This document shows positions 1-11,186 of a stretch of 11,213 nucleotides of DNA, piece by piece (the stretch's first letter is position 1; each line of letters starts with the position of its first letter). The stretch covers positions 1 through 11,213 of the forward strand of contig CAZAKZ010000164.1 of NCBI GenBank assembly GCA_964485695.1, read 5' to 3'. This DNA comes from CAZAKZ01 sp964485695. Its GTDB lineage: Bacteria; Planctomycetota; JAFGQW01. The notes under the pieces are model-generated. The model was not told where the DNA came from. It made no database searches and was given only the letters and a program-made list of their open reading frames with translations. The translations under genes and the position numbers were made by a program.

Positions 1-1
1 T

Positions 2-1885
2 AGGGCTTTTCGAGTTTATGAGCACGACATCATCTTGGCGTGTGCTTGTTTAGGGTCTAGCCCGTATTATCTGACGGCCTTCGGCAACACGCTCTTCTTC
101 AAGGCATTTGTGCCGGGTATCGGACAGGAGGTCTGGAAGAGCGACGGCACTACGGCCGGGACCGTGCTCCTCAAGGACATTCATCCCGGCGCGGGTTCGT
201 CCGAGCCGGGCTATTTCACGGCAGTCGGCAACACGATGTTCTTCCGGGCCGTTGAGCCGACCACCGGGAACGAGCTGTGGAAAAGCGACGGCACTGCCGC
301 CGGCACCGTCCTCGTAAAGGACATCATGCCCGACTCCGGTTCGTCCTCACCACACTACCTCTTCAACGTGGGAGGCACACTTCTCTTTGCCGCCAGTGGA
401 CCGGACACCGGGGCGGAGCTCTGGAAGAGCGATGGAACTGCCGCCGGCACCGTCCTCGTCCGGGAGATCAATCCCGGCACAGGCTCGTCCCGGCCGTGGT
501 ATCTCACGGCTGCCGGCGACACGCTCTTCTTCCAGGCCAGGGAACCGAGCACTGGAGACGAGCTCTGGAGAAGCGACGGCACCGCCGCCGGAACCGTGCT
601 CCTCAAGGACATCAACCCGGGCCCCGGTTCAGGCCGCCGATGGCCAAGCGATCTCGCCGCGGTCGGCAACACGCTTTTCTTCCTGGCCTATGAACCGAGC
701 ACTGGAGGTGAGCTCTGGAAGAGCGATGGAACCGCCGCCGGCACTACACTCGTCAAGGACATCGTTCCCGGCGCCGGCTCGGGCGGGGCCGGCGGCCTCA
801 CCGCAGTCGGAGACACTCTGTTCTTCTCCGCCTATCAGCCGAGTATCGGGCGGGAGCTGTGGAAGACCGATGGCACAGCCGCCGGGACTGTCCTGGTGAA
901 GGACATCGTTCCCGGCACCGGCTCGGGCGGGGCCGGCGGCCTCACCGCAGTCGGAGACACTCTGTTCTTCTCCGCCTATCGGCCGAGTATCGGGGAGGAG
1001 CTCTGGAAAAGCGACGGCACCGAAGCCGGAACCGTGGTCGTGAGAGACTCTCTCTCCGGTGGTCCCAGGCGCCCGTGCTATTTCACTGCCGTCGGAAACA
1101 CGGTCTTCTTCTCGTGTCCGAGGAGGTGGACCGGCGGGGAAGAACTCTGGAAGACCGACGGCACAGCCGCCGGCACGGTCGTGGTGAAGGGCCATGAGTT
1201 TTGGCTAAAGGGGCTTACGGCCGCAGGAAGTCTGCTCTACTTCCTGGCCTACGACTACCAGACTGGGTGGGAGCTCTGGAGGAGCGACGGCACCGAGACC
1301 GGGACCTTCCTGGTCAAGGACATCAATCCTGGCGTTGCCGACGGGATAAACAGCGACCTTTCGGCCGTGAACGGCAAGCTCTTCTTCATGGCGAATGACG
1401 GGGTGAGCGGCCTCGAGCTCTGGACCAGCGACGGCACTACCGCCGGTACGTTTCCCGTACGTGACATCTATCCCGGTGCCTGTGGTGGATACCCCTACGA
1501 AATCACCGACATCGGCGACTCGATCTGCCTCTTCGCGGCCACGGACGGCATTGCCGGCCACGAGCTCTGGCAGAGCAACGGCACCGCGACGGGTACCACT
1601 CTGGTTCAGGACATTGCGATCGGTCCGGGTTCGTCCTCTCCCTACGGCTTCGCTGTCGTGGGCGACACTGTCTTCTTCACCGCGGACGACAACACGACAG
1701 GCCGCGAGCTCTGGAAGGTACCGGTGTGGATCAACAGACCGCCCCCGCCCGGCAAGGGCAAGAAGTGGGGCGTGTACGGCAATCCACCGGGGCGCGGCAA
1801 ACCGCGGGGTCCATTGAGTCCGTATGATTCGCCCGGGCACCTGCGCAACGGCCCGCCGGACGGCCATCCATGGTGGGGTTCCTGA
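2..1885 (+). CDS. ELWxxDGT-repeat protein, 5'-partial (gene A)
   Basis: The frame is open from base 2 to the TGA at 1883-1885 (627 codons) with no in-frame stop before the window edge. I therefore treat it as 5'-partial. The first in-frame start, TTG at 35, has no Shine-Dalgarno sequence and would give a protein without a signal peptide. I count eleven ELW[K/R/T/Q]xDGTxxGT motifs, each followed by a V[K/R]DIxPGxGS segment and a TAVGxTLFF strand, about 48 residues per unit. This is the ELWxxDGT repeat family, found in large exported bacterial proteins; a beta-sheet or propeller-like fold is inferred. The eighth unit is shortened (VVVKGHEF). The array ends in a half-unit (ELWKVPVW) and a 55-residue basic, Pro/Gly-rich tail ending HPWWGS. 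The C-terminal units carry cysteines (GACGGYP, DSICLF) shared with the downstream paralogue. Function is unknown; an exported structural or binding protein is the likely role. Confidence 0.85.
   Translation, partial: RAFRVYEHDIILACACLGSSPYYLTAFGNTLFFKAFVPGIGQEVWKSDGTTAGTVLLKDIHPGAGSSEPGYFTAVGNTMFFRAVEPTTGNELWKSDGTAAGTVLVKDIMPDSGSSSPHYLFNVGGTLLFAASGPDTGAELWKSDGTAAGTVLVREINPGTGSSRPWYLTAAGDTLFFQAREPSTGDELWRSDGTAAGTVLLKDINPGPGSGRRWPSDLAAVGNTLFFLAYEPSTGGELWKSDGTAAGTTLVKDIVPGAGSGGAGGLTAVGDTLFFSAYQPSIGRELWKTDGTAAGTVLVKDIVPGTGSGGAGGLTAVGDTLFFSAYRPSIGEELWKSDGTEAGTVVVRDSLSGGPRRPCYFTAVGNTVFFSCPRRWTGGEELWKTDGTAAGTVVVKGHEFWLKGLTAAGSLLYFLAYDYQTGWELWRSDGTETGTFLVKDINPGVADGINSDLSAVNGKLFFMANDGVSGLELWTSDGTTAGTFPVRDIYPGACGGYPYEITDIGDSICLFAATDGIAGHELWQSNGTATGTTLVQDIAIGPGSSSPYGFAVVGDTVFFTADDNTTGRELWKVPVWINRPPPPGKGKKWGVYGNPPGRGKPRGPLSPYDSPGHLRNGPPDGHPWWGS
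761..1048 (+). repeat. Recent 144-bp tandem duplication inside gene A
   Basis: Two consecutive 48-codon units begin at 761 and 905. By my count the first 90 bases of each (761-850 and 905-994) differ at only two positions, including third codon positions, while the rest of the units diverges more. This points to recent unit duplication or conversion within the ELWxxDGT array. Confidence 0.85.
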
Positions 1886-1890
1886 TAACT
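1506..1890 (+). repeat. Direct repeat copy 1: shared 3' end of the ELWxxDGT genes
   Basis: This stretch matches 4456-4840 at a constant offset of 2950 bases with about 19 mismatches (about 95% identity, counted by eye). The last 77 bases (1814-1890) are identical, including silent positions and five bases past the stop codon. It covers the final repeat unit and the Pro/Gly-rich tail. Weaker similarity continues for about 15 bases downstream (CGACGACCT in both). Confidence 0.9.
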
Positions 1891-1902
1891 CCTACCGACG
1901 AC

Positions 1903-1995
1903 CTTGGCAACCAAGACAAGAAACTTCGATTCTACCGATGACCAGGCGCCTTGGGACTGAGGGAGGCGGTGGGGCTTTCCCAAGGAAGGAGGTGA
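1903..1995 (+). promoter_or_regulatory. Leader with nested inverted repeats ending in a strong Shine-Dalgarno sequence
   Basis: In the 214-base gap between the ELWxxDGT genes, CTTGG (1903-1907) can pair with CCAAG (1911-1915). CCTTGGGA (1949-1956) can pair perfectly with TCCCAAGG (1978-1985) around a 21-base loop. CCAAG of the first hairpin could instead pair with CTTGG of the second, so the two structures are mutually exclusive, as in attenuators. Directly after the second stem comes AAGGAGGTGA (1986-1995), close to a full complement of the 16S rRNA 3' end. There is no T-run, so an intrinsic terminator is not supported. A regulatory role is inferred from arrangement only. Confidence 0.3.
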
Positions 1996-2001
1996 AGCCG
2001 G

Positions 2002-2061
2002 GTGCATACACAATGCGGAATCACCGAGATCGGGGTGAACGTGTGTCTTCCTGCTCGGTGA
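2002..2061 (+). CDS. Possible 19-aa leader peptide
   Basis: A GTG at 2002 lies six bases after AAGGAGGTGA (1986-1995), a nearly ideal ribosome binding site, and opens a 19-codon frame ending in TGA at 2059-2061. The peptide would read MHTQCGITEIGVNVCLPAR. It is out of frame with the ELWxxDGT gene that starts at 2100. Its stop codon overlaps the first base of the AATAGA palindrome at 2061. The alternative ATG at 2013 is 17 bases from this ribosome site, too far for good use. Support is only the binding site and spacing; I recognise no family. It may be a translated leader or chance. Confidence 0.2.
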   Translation: MHTQCGITEIGVNVCLPAR

Positions 2062-2074
2062 ATAGAAATCTATT
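2061..2074. promoter_or_regulatory. Perfect inverted repeat, candidate operator
   Basis: AATAGA-AA-TCTATT is a perfect 6+2+6 palindrome. It lies in an AT-rich patch within GC-rich DNA, 13 bases before the Shine-Dalgarno sequence of the 911-aa ELWxxDGT gene. GATCGATC (2080-2087), another palindrome, follows. The position suits a repressor site or a promoter-proximal element, but I see no convincing -35/-10 pair to anchor it. Confidence 0.3.
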
Positions 2075-2087
2075 GGTCAGATCGATC

Positions 2088-2092
2088 AGGAG
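2088..2092 (+). promoter_or_regulatory. Ribosome binding site fixing the start of gene B
   Basis: AGGAG lies seven bases before the ATG at 2100. This supports 2100 over earlier in-frame starts at 1824 (inside gene A) and 2013, and over the later ATG at 2133, which has no such site. Confidence 0.75.
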
Positions 2093-2099
2093 AAAAATC

Positions 2100-4835
2100 A
2101 TGCGTTTGCTATCAGTCATCTCGAGTCTTCTTATGGCAGCAAGGCTTCGGCCGGTGCCGATCCTTGCAGCAGGTCTGATGCTGGCCTGTGCACTTTCCAT
2201 TCCAGCACAGCCGGCAACACTGGTGAAGGACATCAACACCCGCCCGAATGCAGGGGACTCTTACCCCTACAACCTTGTCACCATAGGCAATACCACATAT
2301 TTTGCGGCGCGCGATCCCGCAAACGGGCAGGAACTCTGGAAGACGGATGGCACTGAAGCTGGAACCGTACTGGTCAAGGATATTTACCCAGGTACGGGAG
2401 GCAATTTGAAGTGTCTCACAGCAATCGGAGGAACGCTATTCTTCACGGCAGAGGAGCCGAGCACCGGGCAAGAACTATGGAAGAGCGACGGTACGACCGA
2501 GGGCACCATGATCGTGAAGGACATCTTCCCCGGCGCAGTTTCGTCCGGCCCGAACAATCTCACAGCCGTGGGGAACACCCTCTTCTTCCGCGCCCGGGAT
2601 CCGGATCACGGCTTCGAGCTCTGGAAGAGTGACGGTACAGCCGCGAGCACCGTGCTGGTGAAGGATATTTACCCCGGCGCCGGACAATCCCAGCCGAGCT
2701 GGTTCACGGCCGTGGGGGACACCCTCTTCTTCCGCGCCCGGGATCCGGATAACGGCAGCGAGCTCTGGAAGAGCAACGGTACGACCGAAGGCACCGTGCT
2801 CGTGAAGGACATCGTGTCCGGTGCCGGTTCGCCGAATCCGTATTATCTGACTGCGGTCGGATCAACCCTTTTTTTCATGGCATACGAGTCGGGTGCCGGA
2901 TATGAAATATACAAGAGCGACGGCACGGCCGAAGGCACAGTACGGGTAAAGGATATAAATCCCGGTGCCGGTTCGTCCGAGCCCCACGATTTCACCGCAG
3001 TAGGAAACACCGTCTTCTTCACAGCGTATGACCCGGGCACCGGGCGGGAGCTCTGGAAGAGCGACGGCACCGAAACCGGTACCGTCGTTGTGAAGGATAT
3101 CGTCTCCGGAACGAAATCGTCTTACCCGGATTATCTGGCTGCAGTTGGAAATACCCTCTACTTCACAGCGAGACAACCGAATACCGGGCAGGAACTCTGG
3201 AAGAGCGACGGCACAGAAGCCGGTACCGTCATGGTGAAGGACATCTATCCAGGCCCCGGTTCCGCTGATGCGGGTCGATTCAAGGCAATGGGCAATATGC
3301 TCTACTTCATTGCCTCGGAACCCGACAACATCTACGAGCTCTGGAAGAGCGATGGCACCGAAGCCGGTACGAAGATGGTGAAGGACATCTATCCAGGCTT
3401 CCCGGGAGGCTGGCCAAATTATCTGACGGACATCGGAAACGGCACGCTTCTCTTCTCGGCAACAGAACCGAACACCGGGCGAGAGCTCTGGATAAGCGAC
3501 GGCACCGAGGCCGGTACCCGGATGGTGAAGGACATCAACCATCAGGGTGCCGGCAGGGCCGGTGTTTCCTATCTCACGGCCATCGGCAGCTCACTCTATT
3601 TCATGGCCATAGCTCCGCCCCCACGCTACGGACAGGAGATCTGGAGAAGCGACGGAACTACAGAGGGCACCATGCCCGTCAGGGGCGTTGCTCCCACTAC
3701 CGTCATGTCCTCCATTGGAGGTCTCACGCCTGTCGGGAACACGCTTTTCTACCAGGCCCGGGAAGGCGAATTAAACACCACCGGCTCCGAACTCTGGAAG
3801 ACCGATGGCACAGCTGCGGGCACCGTCCTTGTCAAGGATATCATACCCGGAGCTGGATCGGGCGGCGCTTATTCTCTAGCAGCAGTTGGCGAAACACTCT
3901 TCTTCACGGCCAGGACATATCAATATGGTTACGAGCTCTGGAAGAGCGACGGCACCGAAGTCGGCACCGTCATGGTGAAGGACATCGTTCCCGATGCGGG
4001 CGCTTCATATCCGGATGATCTCACGGCTGTTGGAAGCACCCTCTTTTTTACGGCCATCCAGTCAGGAACCGGACGAGAGCTCTGGAGGAGTGACGGCACC
4101 GACACTGGCACCGTATTGGTGAAAGACATCGCTCTCGGTGCGGGCGCTTCCAATCCTGTCGCCCTCACGGCTGTGGGAAGCATTCTCTTTTTCACGGCCT
4201 TCGAGTCGGGATCCGGACGAGAGCTCTGGAAGAGCGATGGAACTGCAACGGGCACCATGCTCGTCAAGGACATCAATACCGGCGCTGCCGACGGAATGGT
4301 CAGTGGCCTCTCGGCCGTGAACGGCCGGCTTTACTTCATGGCGAGTGACGGCGTGAACGGCCTCGAGCTCTGGACCAGCGATGGAACCTCAGCTGGCACG
4401 TTTGCCGTGAAAGACATCTGCCCTGGCGTCTGCGGTGGCTACCCGATCGACATCTCCGACATCGGCGACTCGATCTGCCTCTTCGCGGCCACGGACGGCA
4501 TCGCCGGCCACGAGCTCTGGCAGAGTAACGGCACAGCGACGGGTACCAATCTGGTTCAGGACATTGCGATCGGTCCGGGATCGTCCTCTCCCTACGGCTT
4601 CACTGTCGTGGGCGACACTGTCTTCTTCATCGCGGACGACAACACGACCGGCCGCGAACTCTGGAAGGTACCAGTGTGGATCAACAAACCACCCCCGCCA
4701 GGGAATGGCAAGAAGTGGGGTGTGTACGGCAATCCACCGGGACGCGGCAAGCCGCGGGGTCCGTTGAGTCCGTATGATTCGCCCGGGCACCTGCGCAACG
4801 GCCCGCCGGACGGCCATCCATGGTGGGGTTCCTGA
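2100..4835 (+). CDS. Secreted ELWxxDGT-repeat protein, complete, 911 aa (gene B)
   Basis: The start at 2100 has AGGAG seven bases upstream and produces a signal-peptide-like N-terminus: basic residues, then a hydrophobic stretch about residues 19-35, with likely cleavage near SIPA-Q (residue 36). A cysteine at 30 (MLAC) is a poor lipobox match, so export as a soluble protein is more likely than lipidation. The mature protein begins with a half-unit (LVKDI) and then has sixteen ELWxxDGT-type motifs (two are EIYKSDGT and EIWRSDGT) of about 48 residues. It closes with a half-unit (ELWKVPVW) and a 55-residue Pro/Gly-rich basic tail ending WWGS. The half-units could pair to close a ring, as in beta-propellers; this is inference. 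It is a tandem paralogue of the partial gene upstream, with five more complete units than remain there. A strong hairpin follows the stop. Cell-surface or secreted binding is plausible; no catalytic motif is visible. Confidence 0.9.
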   Translation: MRLLSVISSLLMAARLRPVPILAAGLMLACALSIPAQPATLVKDINTRPNAGDSYPYNLVTIGNTTYFAARDPANGQELWKTDGTEAGTVLVKDIYPGTGGNLKCLTAIGGTLFFTAEEPSTGQELWKSDGTTEGTMIVKDIFPGAVSSGPNNLTAVGNTLFFRARDPDHGFELWKSDGTAASTVLVKDIYPGAGQSQPSWFTAVGDTLFFRARDPDNGSELWKSNGTTEGTVLVKDIVSGAGSPNPYYLTAVGSTLFFMAYESGAGYEIYKSDGTAEGTVRVKDINPGAGSSEPHDFTAVGNTVFFTAYDPGTGRELWKSDGTETGTVVVKDIVSGTKSSYPDYLAAVGNTLYFTARQPNTGQELWKSDGTEAGTVMVKDIYPGPGSADAGRFKAMGNMLYFIASEPDNIYELWKSDGTEAGTKMVKDIYPGFPGGWPNYLTDIGNGTLLFSATEPNTGRELWISDGTEAGTRMVKDINHQGAGRAGVSYLTAIGSSLYFMAIAPPPRYGQEIWRSDGTTEGTMPVRGVAPTTVMSSIGGLTPVGNTLFYQAREGELNTTGSELWKTDGTAAGTVLVKDIIPGAGSGGAYSLAAVGETLFFTARTYQYGYELWKSDGTEVGTVMVKDIVPDAGASYPDDLTAVGSTLFFTAIQSGTGRELWRSDGTDTGTVLVKDIALGAGASNPVALTAVGSILFFTAFESGSGRELWKSDGTATGTMLVKDINTGAADGMVSGLSAVNGRLYFMASDGVNGLELWTSDGTSAGTFAVKDICPGVCGGYPIDISDIGDSICLFAATDGIAGHELWQSNGTATGTNLVQDIAIGPGSSSPYGFTVVGDTVFFIADDNTTGRELWKVPVWINKPPPPGNGKKWGVYGNPPGRGKPRGPLSPYDSPGHLRNGPPDGHPWWGS
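2561..2784 (+). repeat. 144-bp unit duplication inside gene B
   Basis: Bases 2561-2640 and 2705-2784 match at a 144-base offset with few mismatches. This includes an unbroken 30-base match at 2577-2606 and 2721-2750 spanning the FFRARDPD segment. It marks a fairly recent duplication of one 48-residue unit. Confidence 0.75.
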
Positions 4836-4840
4836 TAACT
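4456..4840 (+). repeat. Direct repeat copy 2: shared 3' end of the ELWxxDGT genes
   Basis: Second copy of the ~385-bp segment at 1506-1890, in the same orientation and the same position relative to the stop codon. Recombination between the copies would remove about 2.95 kb and leave one intact gene end, so the locus could expand or contract. Confidence 0.9.
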
Positions 4841-4862
4841 ACCACCCATCGACGACCTGATT

Positions 4863-4892
4863 CCGCCCTCTCCGTCACACCGGAGAGGGTGG
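4863..4892 (+). terminator. GC-rich hairpin after gene B
   Basis: A 12-bp stem (one G-U pair) with a TCACAC loop at 4875-4880; the core CCCTCTCCG / CGGAGAGGG at 4866-4874 and 4881-4889 is perfect. It starts 28 bases after the stop of the ELWxxDGT gene. No T-run follows, so it may be a U-tract-less terminator or an mRNA 3'-end stabiliser. It is the best boundary between the two transcription units. Confidence 0.5.
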
Positions 4893-4978
4893 GTATCCGC
4901 CTACGGAATATATCCAAGATTTCCTGTAGCAATCCCGGCTAAAATCCCATTCCATGGGTAACCGGACCCTGATTTCTG

Positions 4979-4984
4979 AAGGAG
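4979..4984 (+). promoter_or_regulatory. Ribosome binding site of kinase 1
   Basis: AAGGAG lies six bases before the ATG at 4991, which fixes that start. Between the hairpin and this site, TAAAAT at 4940-4945 could be a -10 element, but no good -35 is visible, so I do not call a promoter. Confidence 0.75.
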
Positions 4985-4990
4985 TGGGCC

Positions 4991-9196
<4,206 letters not shown>

Positions 9197-9197
9197 A

Positions 9198-11186
9198 ATG
9201 AACGAACCGGGTAACACCACCCAGCGCCTCGTGGACCGGCTCATGAGTACGCACCGCGAGAACGCCGCGCGCCACCGTCACCAGGTGATCGAGGAGGCCT
9301 GTGAAGCCCATCCGGACGCGGCCGACGCGCTGCGCGCCCGGCTCCGGATCCTCCAGGAAGCGGGCATGCTCGGGCCCCTGGAGGATTCCGGATCGAACTC
9401 GACCTGGAGCGCCAAGGACCGCGCCGCAATCAGCGATCCCGACGCCGCAAAGAAGTACGACCCGGTGGGTCCGTACCAGCCCCTCAAGGAGCTCGGCCGC
9501 GGCGGCCAGGCCGTGGTCTACCTGGCCGAGGACCTGCGCCTGAACCGGCCGATGGCGCTCAAGGTGCTGAAAGGGTTGGGACCGCTGTCCGAGACCACGA
9601 TGCGGCGGTTCCGGCGCGAGGCCGAGGTGGCCTCCCGCCTGGACCACCCGGGTATCTGCGCCGTGTATGACGCCGGGGTGCGGGACGGAGTGCCCTTCAT
9701 CGCCATGCGGTACGTGGAGGGCGAGAGCCTGGCCGGGCACATCGCCCGGGCGCAGAAGCATCGCAAGAGCAGGAGGCAGATCCGCCTCGAGGGCGAGGAT
9801 ACCCCCACACTCCCCAACTCGAGCCGGGACACCACCACGCGCATCCTGCAGGTGATCGAGAAGGCGGCCAGGGCCCTGCACGCAGCCCACGAGGCGGGCA
9901 TCATCCACCGGGACGTGAAGCCGGGGAACATCCTGGTGACGCCGGCCGGCGAGCCGGTGCTGGTGGACTTCGGCCTGGCCGGCGACGAGGACGGCGGCGG
10001 GATCACCCTCACGGCCACGGGCGAGATGCCGGGCACGCCGGCCTACATGAGCCCGGAGCAGCTGGCGTTCGAGCGCATCCGGGTGGACCGGCGCACCGAC
10101 GTGTATTCTCTGGGGGCGACACTCTTCGAGTGCCTGACCCTGAAACGGCCGTTCAGGGCGGCTACGCGGGAGGCCATGGTGCAGGCGATCCAGCACCGGG
10201 CGCCGGCGGATGCACGGAAGCTGAATCCGGCGCTGCCCGCGGACCTGAAGGTGGTGCTTGAGACGGCGCTGGAGAAGGATCGGGACCGGCGGTATCAGAG
10301 CGCGCTGGATCTTGCCGAGGATCTCCGGCGAGTGCGGGAGGGGAAGCCCATCGCGGCGAAACCGGTGGGCATGATCGGCCGGATGCTGCGGTATGCGAGG
10401 CGCCGGCCTGCCCGGGCGGCGCTGATCTTGATGCTGGTCGTGGGCCTTCCGGTGGTGACCGGCATGGCAGGCTATATCGTGGCCCACCAGCCGGAGATCG
10501 CGAAGCAGAAGGAGCAGGAACTGGCGGATGCGGTGGAGCGCCACTTGGTGGCGGGGTATGACGAGCTGGGGAAACTGTGCTTGAACTATGGCGAGCTGAG
10601 CCCCGTCTTCGTGAACCTGCCGTATGCTTTGGCGGCCTTCGAGGCTGCGCTCGCGCTCCGGCCCGAATGCGCCGAGGCGGTGGCCGGCAAGGCGCGGGTC
10701 CTGCTCTATCAGAGAAAGGCGGAGGCGTGTCTGGGTCTCCTGGATATTCACCGAAAACTTGAGGAGAGCGTTCCGGAGCTCGGGCGGTTACGAATCGGTG
10801 CGCTCATACAGCTGGGGAGGAGGCAGGAAGCGGCCGACCTGGTAGGGAGTATCCCGCCACCGAGGACGGCCCTCGGACACTTTTTCGCGGGCTGGCGCCT
10901 TCTCCAGCTCCGAACCGGTCAAAGCTATAAGAACGTGAGGCCGGCCGTGGACCACCTGACCCGAGCAGCCCTCACAGCGCCTCATGCCCGGTTGCTCTAT
11001 CATAGCTATCTGGCCCAAGCTGTCGGTCGCCTGGCCGAGGCAGCACCGGCACGCCGGGTGGCGATGGCCCTTACCACGCTGTGGCCGGAGCAGCATGAAG
11101 CGTGGTACTCGGCGAGCCGCGCCCTCAGGAGAGTAGATAGGGATGAATCCTTCCGTTTACGTAACTACTCACCCCTCTCAGTATAA
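9198..11186 (+). CDS. Membrane Ser/Thr protein kinase, C-terminally shortened paralogue (kinase 2)
   Basis: A 662-aa paralogue of the upstream kinase; by eye about four of five residues match in the kinase N-lobe. The start is supported by GGAG seven bases upstream and by the matching N-terminal AHPDAADALRARL segment. Catalytic residues are present: LGRGGQAVVY (99-108), Lys122, Glu141, HRDVKPGN (237-244), DFG (257-259), GTPAYMSPE (279-287) and Asp301. Activation-loop Thr270, 272 and 274 correspond to those of kinase 1. The insert after the hinge is shorter and basic (KHRKSRRQ) before an acidic part. The transmembrane helix is at about 407-428, followed by the same helical region. Similarity ends near residue 650 (RVDRDE); thirteen unrelated residues then lead to TAA, so about 750 residues with the whole TPR array and C-terminal block are absent. 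It is either a natural short form, a gene cut by an insertion, or an assembly join. The kinase domain itself looks active. Confidence 0.85.
   Translation: MNEPGNTTQRLVDRLMSTHRENAARHRHQVIEEACEAHPDAADALRARLRILQEAGMLGPLEDSGSNSTWSAKDRAAISDPDAAKKYDPVGPYQPLKELGRGGQAVVYLAEDLRLNRPMALKVLKGLGPLSETTMRRFRREAEVASRLDHPGICAVYDAGVRDGVPFIAMRYVEGESLAGHIARAQKHRKSRRQIRLEGEDTPTLPNSSRDTTTRILQVIEKAARALHAAHEAGIIHRDVKPGNILVTPAGEPVLVDFGLAGDEDGGGITLTATGEMPGTPAYMSPEQLAFERIRVDRRTDVYSLGATLFECLTLKRPFRAATREAMVQAIQHRAPADARKLNPALPADLKVVLETALEKDRDRRYQSALDLAEDLRRVREGKPIAAKPVGMIGRMLRYARRRPARAALILMLVVGLPVVTGMAGYIVAHQPEIAKQKEQELADAVERHLVAGYDELGKLCLNYGELSPVFVNLPYALAAFEAALALRPECAEAVAGKARVLLYQRKAEACLGLLDIHRKLEESVPELGRLRIGALIQLGRRQEAADLVGSIPPPRTALGHFFAGWRLLQLRTGQSYKNVRPAVDHLTRAALTAPHARLLYHSYLAQAVGRLAEAAPARRVAMALTTLWPEQHEAWYSASRALRRVDRDESFRLRNYSPLSV

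Noticed and set aside
629..1195. A 188-codon minus-strand frame opposite gene A (and similar ones at 2862-3542 and 1205-1867)
   Set aside because: These mirror the ELWxxDGT repeats; their apparent repeats are only the reverse complement of the real array.
1824..2099. N-terminal extension of gene B to the ATG at 1824 (1003-aa version) or to the ATG at 2013
   Set aside because: The 1824 start lies inside gene A, and the extension is an out-of-frame reading of its tail. The 2013 start is 17 bases from a ribosome site. The 2100 start has AGGAG at good spacing and gives a signal peptide.
2119..2190. Lipoprotein signal (MLAC) in gene B
   Set aside because: Met at -3 and Leu at -2 fit the lipobox poorly, and a plausible signal peptidase I site follows at SIPA-Q.
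2225..4700. A CRISPR-like array, suggested by regular DNA repeats
   Set aside because: The ~144-base period is a multiple of three, diverges mainly at silent positions and encodes the ELWxxDGT units, with no short conserved repeat and unique-spacer pattern.
4917..4945. A sigma-70 promoter before kinase 1 using TAAAAT at 4940-4945
   Set aside because: No acceptable -35 hexamer lies 16-18 bases upstream, so the call would rest on a single AT-rich hexamer.
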